64,000 nt of DNA from an uncultured Verrucomicrobiota bacterium (GTDB lineage Bacteria > Verrucomicrobiota > Verrucomicrobiia > Limisphaerales > UBA9464). Below the pieces are notes generated by a model. It was given only the letters and a program-made list of their open reading frames with translations. It was not told the DNA's origin and made no database searches. Made by a program: the position numbers and the translations under genes. Every line of letters begins with the position of its first letter. Positions within the stretch are counted from its first letter, which is position 1. The DNA lies in the NCBI GenBank assembly GCA_903907995.1, contig CAIVQH010000019.1, positions 1 to 64,000 of the forward strand, in the 5' to 3' direction. Positions 8,860-18,754 of the stretch are shown here, piece after piece.

Positions 8860-9846
8860 ATGCTTTATCCGCTGACCTTTCAGCCCATCTTCAAGGAACG
8901 CGTCTGGGGCGGACGCAAGCTTGCCAAGCTATACGGCAAGGCCCTGCCGGAGGGCAAAACCATCGGTGAAGCCTGGGAGATCACCGACCGCCCGGAAGGC
9001 GTTTCCGTGATTGCCAATGGCCCGTTGGCCGGCCGGGATCTGCGCTGGCTGATGGAGCAGCATGGTGCCGAGTTGCTGGGCCGCGCGTTGTCTCCTGGTG
9101 AGCGGTTTCCCTGGCTCGTGAAGCTCCTCGATGCCAGCGATGACCTGTCCCTGCAGGTACACCCGCCGGCGCACAAGGCTGACCAGCTCGGCGGCGAGCC
9201 GAAGACCGAGATGTGGTTCATCGCCGATGCCGAGCCGGGCGCGAAAATCTACACCGGCCTCAAGCGCGGGGTGACGCGGGCCGCCTTCGAGCGCAAGACC
9301 CGCGATGGCACGGTGGCGGACTGCTTCCATGTCCATCATGTCACCCGGGGGGACACCATGTTCCTGCCCAGCGGGCGGGTCCATGCGCTGGGCGGTGGCA
9401 GCATCATTTTCGAGATCCAGCAGAACTCGGACACCACCTACCGCGTGTTTGACTGGAACCGGGTCGGCCTCGATGGCAAGCCCCGCGAGCTGCATCTCGA
9501 ACAGTCCTTCGCCTCGATCGACTTCTTCGACTGCGAACCGCCGCTGGTGGCGACGCCGTTTGCCGGCGGTACTTCCGGCACGGTTTCACGGCCGGTGGTC
9601 CGGCATGGGCTCTTCAGCATTGATCACGAAAAAATCGCCGCCACCACTCCCACGGAAGGCCAATGGGCGGCGGGATTGACCGTCGTCGGCGTGGTGGCCG
9701 GCACGCTTGAAGTGACCGGAGGCGGCGTGACCGTGCCGGTCGGGGCTGGCGGCTTTGTGCTGCTGCCGGCGGTTTTGGGCGGGGTCGGATTTCGCTCAGA
9801 AGGTACCGCAGAGTTTCTACGGGTGACAATGGCCGCCGGCCGGTGA
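8860..9846 (+). CDS. manA: Mannose-6-phosphate isomerase (class I, short form)
   Basis: The 328-residue protein starts at MLYPLTFQPIFKERVWGG; an earlier in-frame start inside accA is not used because the family begins here. It interconverts fructose-6-phosphate and mannose-6-phosphate. Zinc ligands are visible: Gln and His in LSLQVHPPAHKA, Glu in EPKTEMW, and His in GRVHALGGG. The GGRKL segment near the N-terminus and the C-terminal cupin-like strands are typical of the short bacterial form. It sits directly downstream of accA and 13 bases before the TPR gene at 9860, so it may be in one operon supplying GDP-mannose precursors for surface sugars. Confidence 0.92.
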   Translation: MLYPLTFQPIFKERVWGGRKLAKLYGKALPEGKTIGEAWEITDRPEGVSVIANGPLAGRDLRWLMEQHGAELLGRALSPGERFPWLVKLLDASDDLSLQVHPPAHKADQLGGEPKTEMWFIADAEPGAKIYTGLKRGVTRAAFERKTRDGTVADCFHVHHVTRGDTMFLPSGRVHALGGGSIIFEIQQNSDTTYRVFDWNRVGLDGKPRELHLEQSFASIDFFDCEPPLVATPFAGGTSGTVSRPVVRHGLFSIDHEKIAATTPTEGQWAAGLTVVGVVAGTLEVTGGGVTVPVGAGGFVLLPAVLGGVGFRSEGTAEFLRVTMAAGR

Positions 9847-9859
9847 GACTTGCTGTGCA

Positions 9860-11735
9860 ATGAGCAATCTCCCCACGCCGGACGAACCATTCTGGCTCAC
9901 CCCGGAGCAGCGCCGGCGGATCGAGGAGCAGGATGGGCTGGAGCTGTCGCCCCTGCGGCGGGCGATGCGTTATGTGTGGGTGCGGCTGGCGGTGGTGGTG
10001 CTTACTTTGGGCGTGCTGGCCGTCGGATTGTCCCTTCCGCCGATGTGGCGCAGCAGTCCATCCGGGTTTACTCCGGTGGTCAGGATCAGCGTGCTGGAAT
10101 GGTTGCAATGCCGTTCGCTCAAGCAGTCGGCCTTGCAGATGGCGGCCGAGAACAAGCTGGATGAGTCCATTCTCGCCTGGCGGCAGGCCATCGCCAACAA
10201 CCCGGCCGATCTGGAGGCCAACCGGGGCTTACTCCGGACCCTGAGCACCGCGAAACGGCCCGCCGCCGGTAACCTGCCGCAGGGGCTCTGGCGCGCGCAA
10301 TGGCTGCTCCGCATCACGGCCACAAATCTCGCGGACCTCGAACTGGTCGGGCATCTGGCCCAGCGCTACGAGGTGAACGATCTGGCGCTGGGGCTTCTGA
10401 CTCCGAATGAGGCAAGACTTTCCGACGCCGCCCTGGGCGATCTGCTGCGCACACTCTTTCGTGGCGGGCAGATGGAGCAGTTCGCCGCGGTTTGGAAGCG
10501 GCATCCCGGAGCGGATCGGAATGATCCGGAGCTGGCGCTGTATCATACCGCCTGGGAGATCGCCTGGGGACCGCCCGGGGGCATTGCCGCCGCCCGGGCG
10601 AGCCTGCAAAAGGCCAAGGAGAATCTGGAACTGCGGGTGACCGCCCACGAGCTGCAGCTGTACGTCAGCGATGCCCTCGCCGATTTGGAGGGCTACGCCG
10701 ACTCGCTCCAGCAGCTGCGGGATCTGCACTACGACCGGCCGCTCGATCACGTCCGCTATTGGCGGATGCTGCTGGCGACCGGCCGGAAGACGGAGGCGGC
10801 GGCGCTGGCGCGTGCCTACGCTGCCCCCCCCGGAAACCGCGCTCGAGACCCGGCTCATGTTTGACACCTTCGTCCAGGTGGACCTGAAGGAGTACGCCGC
10901 CGAATTTATGCAGCGGCATCTGCCGACCTTCGAGTTTGACCGTGAGCTCTGGGTGCGCCAGGCCGAACTGCTCATCACCCTCGGCCACTGGGATGAGCTG
11001 CGCACGCTGGCCGTGGACCTGCGGGCAACCCAGCGGCAATTTCTCGGCCTGACCGGCTACGCCTGGTTCGTCGAGGGGCTGGCCAACTACCGCAGCCACC
11101 TGCCGGAGCCGGCCTGGGAGGCCTTCAGGAAGATTCCGGCCTGGCCGGTGGAGGACGCCCTGCAGGGCTATCGCATGGCCAAGGACCTGAGTTCCTTTGG
11201 AAATCCAGAGCTGGCCAAGGATGTCCTCCTCAGCCTGGAAAAGGCGGCCGGCGGCACGGCGGAATACTGGTTCCACCTGGTCGTGGCTTCCTACGAGGCG
11301 CACGAGTTTGAAACCATGCTGGCCGCGGCGGAAAAGGCCCATCAGCTCGCACCGAACAACCTGGTTTACATCAACAACTACGCCGCCGCGCTCCTCATGC
11401 AGCGCAAGAATCCCCCCTTGGCCGCCCAACTCACGCTGCGCAAGCTCACCGCCACCCCCAGGGATGACGGCGCACGGTTGAACCATGTGCTGGCCCTGTT
11501 GCAAAATGAACGGACCGCCGAGGCTGCGGCCCTCTTGCAGGAGGTCGATCCCAGGCGTCTCGACAGCCGGTTGTTCACCTTCTTCAATCTTGCCCTGTTT
11601 GAACTGAAGTACCGTGAACAGCATCCCAAGGAGGCGCTCGCAGCGTATGCGCAGATTGAAAGTCGCTTCCTCCTGCCACCGCAGCTAAGCTGGTTGGAAG
11701 AGACCCACGCGCGGTTGGTGGATACTGCTCACTGA
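9860..11735 (+). pseudogene. Membrane-anchored TPR protein, copy 1, frameshifted in a C8 run
   Basis: The first frame (9860-10864) gives a cytoplasmic tail, one transmembrane segment (VRLAVVVLTLGVLAVGLSL) and TPR-like helices (ENKLDESILAWRQAIANNP). Near 10824-10831 there is a run of eight C; removing one C moves the frame into LARAYAAPPETALETR, which aligns with LARSFSQPPDGAT of the neighbouring paralogue, and the protein continues to LVDTAH at 11735. The total length of 1876 bases is one more than a multiple of three, consistent with one extra base. The repaired protein would have about 625 residues. It may be a sequencing error, a real pseudogene, or slippage in the C run. The role is unknown; a periplasmic TPR scaffold is likely. 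Confidence 0.7.
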
Positions 11736-11754
11736 GGCGCTGCCAGCCGTTTGC

Positions 11755-13646
11755 ATGATGACCAACGACGATTCCAAAGACCCAAATCCGCCGCCCACCC
11801 CACCCGAAACGGTGGATATGGAGGATGAACTCAAAACCATACCCGGCAGCAGCACATTGCGGGTGCTGCTCTACGACCTGTGGTTCCGGATCGCCGCGGT
11901 GCTGGTTCTGCTCGTGTTTGTCCTCCTCGTCCTCTTCCTCCCGAAGATCTGGACCTCGACGCCGCCGGACTTCCTTCCGGTAATCAGGGTCAGCGGTTTG
12001 GACAAGGTCCAGGCTGGCGCGTTGCGGCGTTCGGCGGAAAAACTTCGCGCCGAAAGGAAGTTCCCGGAGGCGCTGCTGGCCTGGCAGTCCGCCACTCAGA
12101 ACGACCCGGGCAATCCAGAGCTCGCCCGGGGCGCCCTGCGAACCCTGATCGAGCAGCCGATGCTGAACCGCCCCAACCTGGGATGGGGGTGGACCGGAGT
12201 TTCTGGCTGCTGCGCCTTACCCACACCAATACCGACGACCTCTCGCTGGCGGTCCGGTTCCTGCATCACGGGGATCTGGACGATCTGGCGGGGCAACTGA
12301 TCGGGAGTCATGTCGAGGAGCTTTCGCCCGAGGCGCTGGCGGACGCCCTGGTCGTCTATTTCCGGCTGGGCCAGATGGACCATTTCAACGACCTCTGGCA
12401 GAAGCACCTGCAACCGTTCACCAATTCTCCGGCGCTCCGGCTGCATCAGATCGCCTGGCAGGCCGCCTGGGGACCGCCGGTGACGTTGCGTCCGGCACGG
12501 ATCGCCTTGGAAGCGGCGCAGAATGATGCCAATACGGACCTCGCCCGACTGGCCCACCAGTTGCAACTGGTGGTGAGTTCATCCCTGGGTGAACTTGCCC
12601 GTTACGAGAGTTCGCTGAACTGGCTGGAGGAGCATCATTTTGATCGGGTCGCCGACCATATCAACCATTGGCACATGCTCGTGGTGAGCGGACAGCGGGC
12701 CCGGGCCCAGGAGCTGGCCCGCTCCTTTTCCCAGCCGCCGGATGGCGCGACCGATGCCGCCGGCATGGCCGCCGTCTATCAGACCCTCGGACTTGATGAT
12801 TACGCGGTGGAGTTTCTGGAGAAGCAGGTGCGGGAATTCCCCTTTTATGGCCAGCTCTGGATTCAGCTGGCCCAGTTGCACATCAACAAGAAGCGGTGGG
12901 ACGAGGTGCGCAACACCGCCGTGACGATCCGGAACACCACCGAGCTGCGGGGTGAGCTCGACGGCTACAGCCTGTACCTTTCCGGGCTGGTTGAGCTCAA
13001 ACAGGGCGGGGGCGAGGCCGCCGCCGCCACTTTTGCCAAGATTCCTTCCCAAAGGTTCAGTGAACCGTTGCTGGCCTATTCCGTCGCGCGCGAGCTGCTC
13101 CACCTGGGCTATGGGGAGATTTCCTCAAAAATGCTGCAGAAGCTGGAGGCTGACTATGGCGAAAAGGCCACCTTCTGGTTTGATCTGACGGTGGCGGCGT
13201 ACGAGGCCCGCGAAATGGACGTGCTGGAAACCGCCGCGCGCAAGGCGTGGGAAATCGAACCCAACCGCATCGACATCATCAACAACTATGCCGCCGCGCT
13301 CATCGTGCTGCGCAAGCTTCCCGATGAGGCCGTCAAGCTGACCCTCAGTCTGGTCACCAGCCAGCCGAAGCGGCCTGAATTCAAGGTGAACCACGCGCTG
13401 GCCCTCCTGCAAAACGGCCGGCTGTCCGAGGCGGAGGACATCCTCAAGACGCTCAATCCCACCCAGCTCACGGTGAACGACAGCGCGGTCGTCGATTACG
13501 GCTGGTTCGAATTGGCCGTCCACCGTGGTGATGCGGACGGAGTCCGAAAGATCTATCCCACCATCCAGCGTTCCCAGCTGCTCCCGCCGCAGTTGGAATG
13601 GCTGGACGCCGAATACAAAAAGGTTGCCGGCGACAAGGCCAAGTAG
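11755..13646 (+). pseudogene. Membrane-anchored TPR protein, copy 2, frameshifted near a G5 run
   Basis: This is a paralogue of the gene before it, 19 bases away, with the same architecture: a Pro-rich cytoplasmic tail, one transmembrane segment (LVLLVFVLLVLFLPKIW), then TPR-like repeats to the end. Frame 1 reads to RPNLGWGW at about 12190, and the sense then continues in another frame as DRSFWLLRLTHTNTDDLSL. Adding one G to the run at 12185-12189 joins the two. The length of 1892 bases is one short of a multiple of three. C-terminal repeats align closely with copy 1 (IDIINNYAAALIVLRK against NLVYINNYAAALLMQRK). Two adjacent paralogues each with one homopolymer indel suggest base-calling error as much as decay. 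Confidence 0.7.
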
Positions 13647-13660
13647 GGCAGTGAGCCGGT

Positions 13661-13688
13661 GATCAGTAATCACTGATTACTGATCACT
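13661..13688. terminator. Heptamer array forming a near-perfect palindrome between convergent genes
   Basis: Four heptamers (gatcagt, aatcact, gattact, gatcact) stand in exact register. From 13659 to 13687 they form a palindrome with 14-base arms around a single central base. It lies between the convergent ends of the TPR gene and the C39-like peptidase gene, and contains the TAA stop of the latter (13679-13677). It could act as a bidirectional terminator. Confidence 0.55.
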
Positions 13689-14804
13689 CGCCCTCACCGG
13701 CCAGGGCACAGCCTGGGCTTCGGGCCAGACGAGATAGACGGTCCGCTGCGAATGGGCCCAGGCCCGGGCAAAGTCGGCGCGGGGGAACGTGCGGCGGACG
13801 CGTTCGCGCCGGACCCCGGGATCGTTCACCACCACGTCGCCCGTGGCGGTAAAGCCGCAGACGACGACCAGGTGGCCGTTCTCCGGCAGCGGCACCGGTG
13901 ACCCCAGCAGCATGGTGTAACTCAGGGAGGTCGCGACCGGCAGGCCTCGGCTGGTCCATTCTTCCAGATCGGCGACATCTTCCAGGCGGGCAACGCAGGC
14001 GCGCAGGCCCGGCTGGGAACCGGCGAACGCCATGTTGAAAGGCCAGTTGCCCGTCCCATCCCAGGCCAGATCGAAGACGTTGGCCGCCGTGGTCCGCACG
14101 TCGAAATCCAGCTCGGGCCGGTGCAATTGGCCCGCCCAGTAGGCCAGCAGCATGGTGGTACACGTCGGGCTGCACCATTTGGTTACGCCCTCGGGATAAT
14201 CGGCCTGCGAGCGCACCGGCACCGCGATGGTCCGTCCCCACGCGGACTTCTGGGGCGGCTTGGGTTCGTGCGACCGGTGGACATCGGCGAGGCAAAGGGT
14301 CAAAAACTTCAGCCGCGTATCCGCGCCGTGCAGCGTCACGCGTACCTGCACGCGCGGGGCCGGCTGCTTCAGGACCAGTGTGTCCGTTTCCACCCGCGCC
14401 GTGTCGTCGTGCTGATTGTTGATGCTGGTGCGCGTGTGCGGTTTCGCGCCGGTGCTCCAGCGGCCTAGGGTGAACCAATGAGCGGGACCGTCGGTCGTGA
14501 CCGCGCGCGCCTCACAGTCCAGCGACCCGTGGGTGGTCATGGTTGCGTTCCAGGAGACAATGAGTTCGTCCCAGGCCAGGCCCGTCTCCAGCTCCGGGGA
14601 TAGCAGGACCGTTTCGTCCCGCGCCGCTGTGCGGGTGAAGTTGGTGAAGCTCGAAAAGGTGAGCAGCGCCGTCGCCGGTGCTGCTGCCCGGACCTTGCCC
14701 GGGCAGGCGATCAAAGCGGCCAGCGTAAGCAGCAGGCCGAGCGCGCGGCCCGGCCTACGCCAGCAACCGGTGACGATGCTGATAATGCACGACGGAAAAT
14801 TCAT
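13677..14804 (-). CDS. Exported C39-like cysteine peptidase family protein
   Basis: The 375-residue product starts at an ATG at 14804, inside the last 50 bases of folA; no later ATG precedes the signal peptide (GRALGLLLTLAALIACPGKVRA). A beta-rich N-terminal half (residues 40-190) is followed by a C39_2-like papain-fold domain: VPVRSQADYPEGVTKWCSPT holds a Gln and a Cys in the order expected for catalysis, and GHLVVVCGFTATGDVVVNDP supplies the His and Asn/Asp. It probably acts in the periplasm or outside the cell on a peptide, but no substrate can be named. Its 3' end lies in the heptamer palindrome. Confidence 0.75.
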   Translation of the reverse strand: MNFPSCIISIVTGCWRRPGRALGLLLTLAALIACPGKVRAAAPATALLTFSSFTNFTRTAARDETVLLSPELETGLAWDELIVSWNATMTTHGSLDCEARAVTTDGPAHWFTLGRWSTGAKPHTRTSINNQHDDTARVETDTLVLKQPAPRVQVRVTLHGADTRLKFLTLCLADVHRSHEPKPPQKSAWGRTIAVPVRSQADYPEGVTKWCSPTCTTMLLAYWAGQLHRPELDFDVRTTAANVFDLAWDGTGNWPFNMAFAGSQPGLRACVARLEDVADLEEWTSRGLPVATSLSYTMLLGSPVPLPENGHLVVVCGFTATGDVVVNDPGVRRERVRRTFPRADFARAWAHSQRTVYLVWPEAQAVPWPVRASDQ

Positions 14805-15246
14805 GGTCGCTGAGCACTTCGCCGATGGGCGTGAACATGTCCTCGAACGGGGGGAAAAAGGCGTCGCCGGGCACGATCTGTTTGACCCGGGTGAGATAGA
14901 GGTCCGTGCAGCTCGGCAGCAGCAGCGCATAGATTTCCGCCCCGCCGGCGATCCAGACCTCGCGGGGATCCTCTTCGACCGCCGCCGCCAGCGCGGCCTC
15001 GTCGGGTACTGTCCGGGAGCCGGGAGCGGTGAAGCCCGACCGGCTCAGGATGATGGTCTCGCGCCCCGGCAGCGGGCGGCCGATCGATTCGAACGTCCGC
15101 CGCCCCATGACCAGGATGTGCCCCAGCGTCGCCTGCTTGAACCAGCGGAAATCGGCGGGCAGATGCCACGGGATTTTCCCGCCGGCCCCGATCACGCGGT
15201 TTTCTGCCATGGCGGCGATGGCTTTGTAAGCTCTCACGGCTCCCAT
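14755..15246 (-). CDS. folA: Dihydrofolate reductase
   Basis: The 163-residue protein begins MGAVRAYKAIAAMAENRVIG; a longer in-frame start at 15414 is rejected because DHFR begins with this strand. It reduces dihydrofolate with NADPH to tetrahydrofolate in the cytoplasm. Hallmarks are GKIPWHLPADFRWFK (substrate Trp and acidic residue), HILVMGRRTFESIG with the nucleotide-binding segment, IILSRSG, and VWIAGGAEIYALLL. Length is normal. The gene overlaps the downstream C39-like gene by 50 bases. No thyA is adjacent within the window. Confidence 0.93.
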   Translation of the reverse strand: MGAVRAYKAIAAMAENRVIGAGGKIPWHLPADFRWFKQATLGHILVMGRRTFESIGRPLPGRETIILSRSGFTAPGSRTVPDEAALAAAVEEDPREVWIAGGAEIYALLLPSCTDLYLTRVKQIVPGDAFFPPFEDMFTPIGEVLSDHEFSVVHYQHRHRLLA

Positions 15247-15310
15247 TTCGTGGCGCTGATCCGCTGCCCTGTCATTCGTATCTGCGTTCCATGTTGGCGT
15301 GACACAGCCC

Positions 15311-15345
15311 ATTCCGCGCTCCCAGCTTCCCGCTCCGCGCTTCTC
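15311..15345. repeat. Heptamer array at the end of the YlbF gene
   Basis: Five units in exact 7-base register: attccgc, gctccca, gcttccc, gctccgc, gcttctc. The stop codon of the minus-strand YlbF-family gene (15346-15344) overlaps the last unit. Confidence 0.6.
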
Positions 15346-15769
15346 AGTGGCAGCCGCAGCTCGGGCCGCAGGAACCGGCAAAGTCAGACGGCTTGGGCAC
15401 CCGGCCCAGTTCAAAGGCCTTGGTCACGTGGCTGGTGATCATGTCGCGCATTCCCTGCATCTCCTCCTGCGCGGCGAGGAATTCCTGGGCCAGCGGATTG
15501 GCCAGGAAGCCTTCCCGCAGCCGCTCGAAGCCGGCGATCTCGCCATCCTCCAGCTGCATGCCCATCTGCTGCTTCTGCTGGAGCAGGCCGGCCTGTTCGT
15601 TCAGGGCGGCGAGCTGTTCGCGGGCGGAGGGGTCCTGACCAAACCGCTCGATGCGGTCGCGGATGGAGACAAACTCCGGCGCCGCGACGAGCGCGGCACA
15701 GAGTTCGTGAATCTTGGGCAGGAGCAGGCTGCCGGTGGGGGCGATCGCGATATCGGTATCGGTTTCCAT
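15344..15769 (-). CDS. YlbF-family protein with C-terminal cysteine tail
   Basis: I chose the ATG at 15769 (METDTDIAIAPTG); an ATG at 15799 is also possible and has a slightly better purine tract. The 141 residues are mostly helical, with the pattern of the Com_YlbF family (LAALNEQAGLLQQKQQ, FLAAQEEMQGMRDMI). In Bacillus, YlbF (RicF) works with YmcA and YaaT in a complex that binds iron-sulfur clusters and affects RNase Y and development. The C-terminus here ends GSCGPSCGCH, giving three Cys and a His fit to bind a metal or cluster. No partner genes are in the window, so the function is inferred from the family only. Confidence 0.7.
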   Translation of the reverse strand: METDTDIAIAPTGSLLLPKIHELCAALVAAPEFVSIRDRIERFGQDPSAREQLAALNEQAGLLQQKQQMGMQLEDGEIAGFERLREGFLANPLAQEFLAAQEEMQGMRDMITSHVTKAFELGRVPKPSDFAGSCGPSCGCH

Positions 15770-15922
15770 AAGCGTGGCAACGTCGGCGAAACGGACCATC
15801 CGTCCCGGCAGCGCGTCAGACAAGAGTGCCCGAGCGGACCACGATGGCAAAACCTAGTTGTCGAAATCCGTTGAGCTGGTCTGACAATTCGGAACGGCCT
15901 TTCCCAATTTTCCGACCGGCGC

Positions 15923-18577
15923 CTATGGCACCCGCACGCGGAAGAAGCCCTGGGCGGTGTCGGCGGGCGGCGTCCATGACTCGCCGGTGGCCAGCGTCCT
16001 GACCGGTTGCCACTGCGCTTCGTCGCCCAGCAGTTCGCTGAACTCCACCGTGTAAGTCGCACCGGCAATGCCATCCACTTGCAGGGTCAGTACCGGAGCC
16101 AGGGTGAGCCTGAGTTCCGGCACCTGAACCACCAGGGGCTGGACTGTGCCCGTGAGCGCGAAGCTGAAGGGGTTGCCCTCGCCGAGGTTGTTCGTGAGCC
16201 GGACCAGACCGGAGAAAATGCCGGGTGTGGTCGTGTCGAGCGCGAGGGTGAAATTCGTCGAGCTGCCCGGGGCCACATTCGTGGGAAACTGGCCCAGCAG
16301 CTCGAAACCGGCGGGAAGCGAAAGCAGTCCCAGGGTCAGGGGCGAGCCGCCATCATTGCGGACCGTGTAGGTCCGCGTGGGCCCGGGTCGTCCCAGCAGG
16401 GTGCTGCCGAAATCCGTGCCATCCGCAGCCGATGGCGTGATATCGCCGTTGATGATCGTGAGGTCGCCGCCGAAAACGGCGATCTGGGCGGGGCCTGGCA
16501 CATAGCTGATGCCCGTGGCGGCGAGGGTGTCCCCGGAGCCGGTGGTGGTGATCTGCGCCTCATAGCCGCCAGTCTCGGTTTCGCCGGCGAAATGGGTGGC
16601 ATACTGGTTGGCAAGCCACGGTCCGACGATTCCGGCCAGCAGCCGGGGGAGGAGGAAATACTGGCCGACGGGATCGGTAGGATGCAGGAGCAGGTAATTG
16701 AAGAGAAAGACCGCATCTCCGTGTGCCTCGACCGGGTCCGACTGGTTGCCCTGTACCACGAAGGCCTCATCCGCCGTCACGGGTGATTCGGCGGAACCCA
16801 GGATCGACGTGTGGAACGACCACGAAAACAGCGAGTCGCGGGCGAAATCGACCTGGGCCGGATCTTCCGGATCGAAGCCGCCCGGAATGTCCCGCGCCGC
16901 ATCCAGGGCGACGATGGTGTCCACCCCGCCCATATTCTCCGCGAGCTGGTCAGCAACGTAGCTGCCGAAGGAGTGGCCCACGAGGTTCAGGTTCGTGCCG
17001 TGAAAGCCGTAGGCGGCCAGCGCCGACGCGGCCCATTTGGCCACGGGCACGATCGAGGCTTCCGCGTCGAACGGATCAAGCACGCTTGTGTCCGCCGCCG
17101 CCCGCCAGTCGAGCGTGAGGATCTGGTCGTCCGGCCGGACATTGGCCAGGTCTGCCGCCGCCTCGGCGATATTCTGGTTGGTACGGGAACTCCGCCACCC
17201 ATGGATGACAATCCAGGTCCGCACGCTGGGATCGATCGGGGCCGGATTGGGACCGAAACGCAGGATGTCCACCGGATAGTCCGTTGTATCGCCCGGTCGC
17301 TGGATGCTCCCGGCAATGCCCGGCGACAGCAGCAGCGTGTAAGCACCCGTGCTGCCGGCCGTGTCACCCTGGCCGCCCACCGCATCGTAAGCCTCGTTGC
17401 CGAGGCCCGAAACGCCCACGTAGTAGGTGCCACCAACCGGGAATACCTGCTCCAGATCGGCCTCCGCCTGCGGTACGTCATTGGTTCGGAGACCGCCAGC
17501 GGCATGCGCCAGTTCGTTTCCGGCCGAATCGAAGACGCGCAGATAGGGCGTCACGGCACCGATCGCATTGAAAGTGATGCGCTGGCCATCCGTCACTGTA
17601 AACGAATACATGTCCACGTCGTCGATGGTGCTGATCTCACCTCCCAGCGAACGTGTCTGCGTCAGGGGACCGAAGGGGATGGCCTCGGTGATCTGGTCGT
17701 CGCGATCGTTGCGGGACACATGCATCAGCACGGTGTCGTCGCTGCCGGACTCGAGGGACGCATCGTCGCGGTACGCCACGAAAGAATATTTGGGATCCCT
17801 GCCACCGTCAGAGATCCAGAGTGCGGGCCAGGCCGCGTCCGCAACGAGGCCGCCATTGCTGGTGTTGGTGTACACCGGGCCCTGCACGGTCGCGACCGTG
17901 TCGTAGCCCAACAGGCCGTGGTCCTCGCGGATTTGAAAGCTGATCAGTTCGCCCACGGCAAACCCGGTTAGCTCTGCCCGCAGGGTAACCACGGTACCCT
18001 CGACCACCTGCCGCGGCGGCACCCAGTAGGCACTCAGGAATCCTTCCGGATCGGTGACGTCGATGGTGAGGGTGTAATCGCCCGAGCCTGAGGAGAAGAG
18101 ATCCGCACTGGTGCAACGGAGATAATAGGTGGAACCGCTGTCCAGCGTGACCGAAAGCGTCTCCGCCCCATTGTCGCCGTTCTGGTCCTGAGTGGCCACC
18201 ACGGTGCCCCTCGAGGTCAGGGGACCGTTCGCGGCTTCCAGCTCCAGCTTGGCGTCGAGTGCACGGTCGGCGGCCGTTGGCGTCATGGTGAAGGTGAGCT
18301 TCCGGGGAATGGGAGCCACCGGAACGCTGATTTTGTAGTAATCCACATCCGTGAGCGTGGCAATTTTGGCGACGCTCACCCGGGCGTGATTGCTGGAGTC
18401 GATCACGATCGGCGTGGCGGCATCCCGGCTGTCATTCGGTTCCTGTTCAACGATGTCGGCCCGGAGTGCCGGTGTGACACTGAGCAGCAGGAGGCCCAGC
18501 CACAGCCATTGTGGCCAGTGCGGCGCGAACGGCTTCCCGCTGCTGGAAGGATGCTTCGTGGTGTCGGTCAGGATCAT
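15923..18577 (-). CDS. Secreted lipase-like alpha/beta hydrolase with PPC-type and choice-of-anchor regions
   Basis: The start at 18577 gives a tail plus signal sequence (WPQWLWLGLLLLSVTPALRA). Total length is 884 residues. Residues 40-170 and 310-430 resemble bacterial pre-peptidase C-terminal (PPC) domains (EQEPNDSRDAATPI, then DDVDMYSFTVTDGQRITF). A lipase-fold domain follows: TWIVIHGWRSS with the oxyanion-hole HG, LNLVGHSFGSYVADQ with the GxSxG nucleophile Ser, and VALDAARDIPG with the Asp. After it come a choice-of-anchor D-like beta domain (FGSTLLGRPGPTRTYTV) and a terminal module ending GFFRVRVP shared with four other secreted proteins here. It is probably an extracellular esterase or lipase. 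Confidence 0.75.
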   Translation of the reverse strand: MILTDTTKHPSSSGKPFAPHWPQWLWLGLLLLSVTPALRADIVEQEPNDSRDAATPIVIDSSNHARVSVAKIATLTDVDYYKISVPVAPIPRKLTFTMTPTAADRALDAKLELEAANGPLTSRGTVVATQDQNGDNGAETLSVTLDSGSTYYLRCTSADLFSSGSGDYTLTIDVTDPEGFLSAYWVPPRQVVEGTVVTLRAELTGFAVGELISFQIREDHGLLGYDTVATVQGPVYTNTSNGGLVADAAWPALWISDGGRDPKYSFVAYRDDASLESGSDDTVLMHVSRNDRDDQITEAIPFGPLTQTRSLGGEISTIDDVDMYSFTVTDGQRITFNAIGAVTPYLRVFDSAGNELAHAAGGLRTNDVPQAEADLEQVFPVGGTYYVGVSGLGNEAYDAVGGQGDTAGSTGAYTLLLSPGIAGSIQRPGDTTDYPVDILRFGPNPAPIDPSVRTWIVIHGWRSSRTNQNIAEAAADLANVRPDDQILTLDWRAAADTSVLDPFDAEASIVPVAKWAASALAAYGFHGTNLNLVGHSFGSYVADQLAENMGGVDTIVALDAARDIPGGFDPEDPAQVDFARDSLFSWSFHTSILGSAESPVTADEAFVVQGNQSDPVEAHGDAVFLFNYLLLHPTDPVGQYFLLPRLLAGIVGPWLANQYATHFAGETETGGYEAQITTTGSGDTLAATGISYVPGPAQIAVFGGDLTIINGDITPSAADGTDFGSTLLGRPGPTRTYTVRNDGGSPLTLGLLSLPAGFELLGQFPTNVAPGSSTNFTLALDTTTPGIFSGLVRLTNNLGEGNPFSFALTGTVQPLVVQVPELRLTLAPVLTLQVDGIAGATYTVEFSELLGDEAQWQPVRTLATGESWTPPADTAQGFFRVRVP

Positions 18578-18652
18578 GCGTGGATTTGTAGGCCGAGGAT
18601 CGCCGTCGTTAAGCAACCGCGCGGCAAAAAGCAACCCGAATGCGGACCTCAT

Positions 18653-18749
18653 GGGAACAGGGAACAGGGAACGGCGAACAGCGAAAGATCGTCAACAACG
18701 CCTGCGCTGCTCAAACCGAAAACTGAAAACCGAAAACCGAAAACTCTCT
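18653..18749. repeat. Two heptamer arrays with different units
   Basis: The first array (18653-18687) has five units: gggaaca, gggaaca, gggaacg, gcgaaca, gcgaaag. The second (18715-18749) has accgaaa, actgaaa, accgaaa, accgaaa, actctct. Both keep exact 7-base register, but the unit sequences are unrelated. The second ends six bases from the stop codon of the ggt remnant. Confidence 0.7.
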
Positions 18750-18754
18750 CCCAC

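Noticed and set aside
10824-10831. Programmed ribosomal frameshift in the TPR gene
   Set aside because: A C8 run gives no known slippery heptamer with a stimulatory structure that I can identify, and the paralogue does not share it; an indel is simpler.
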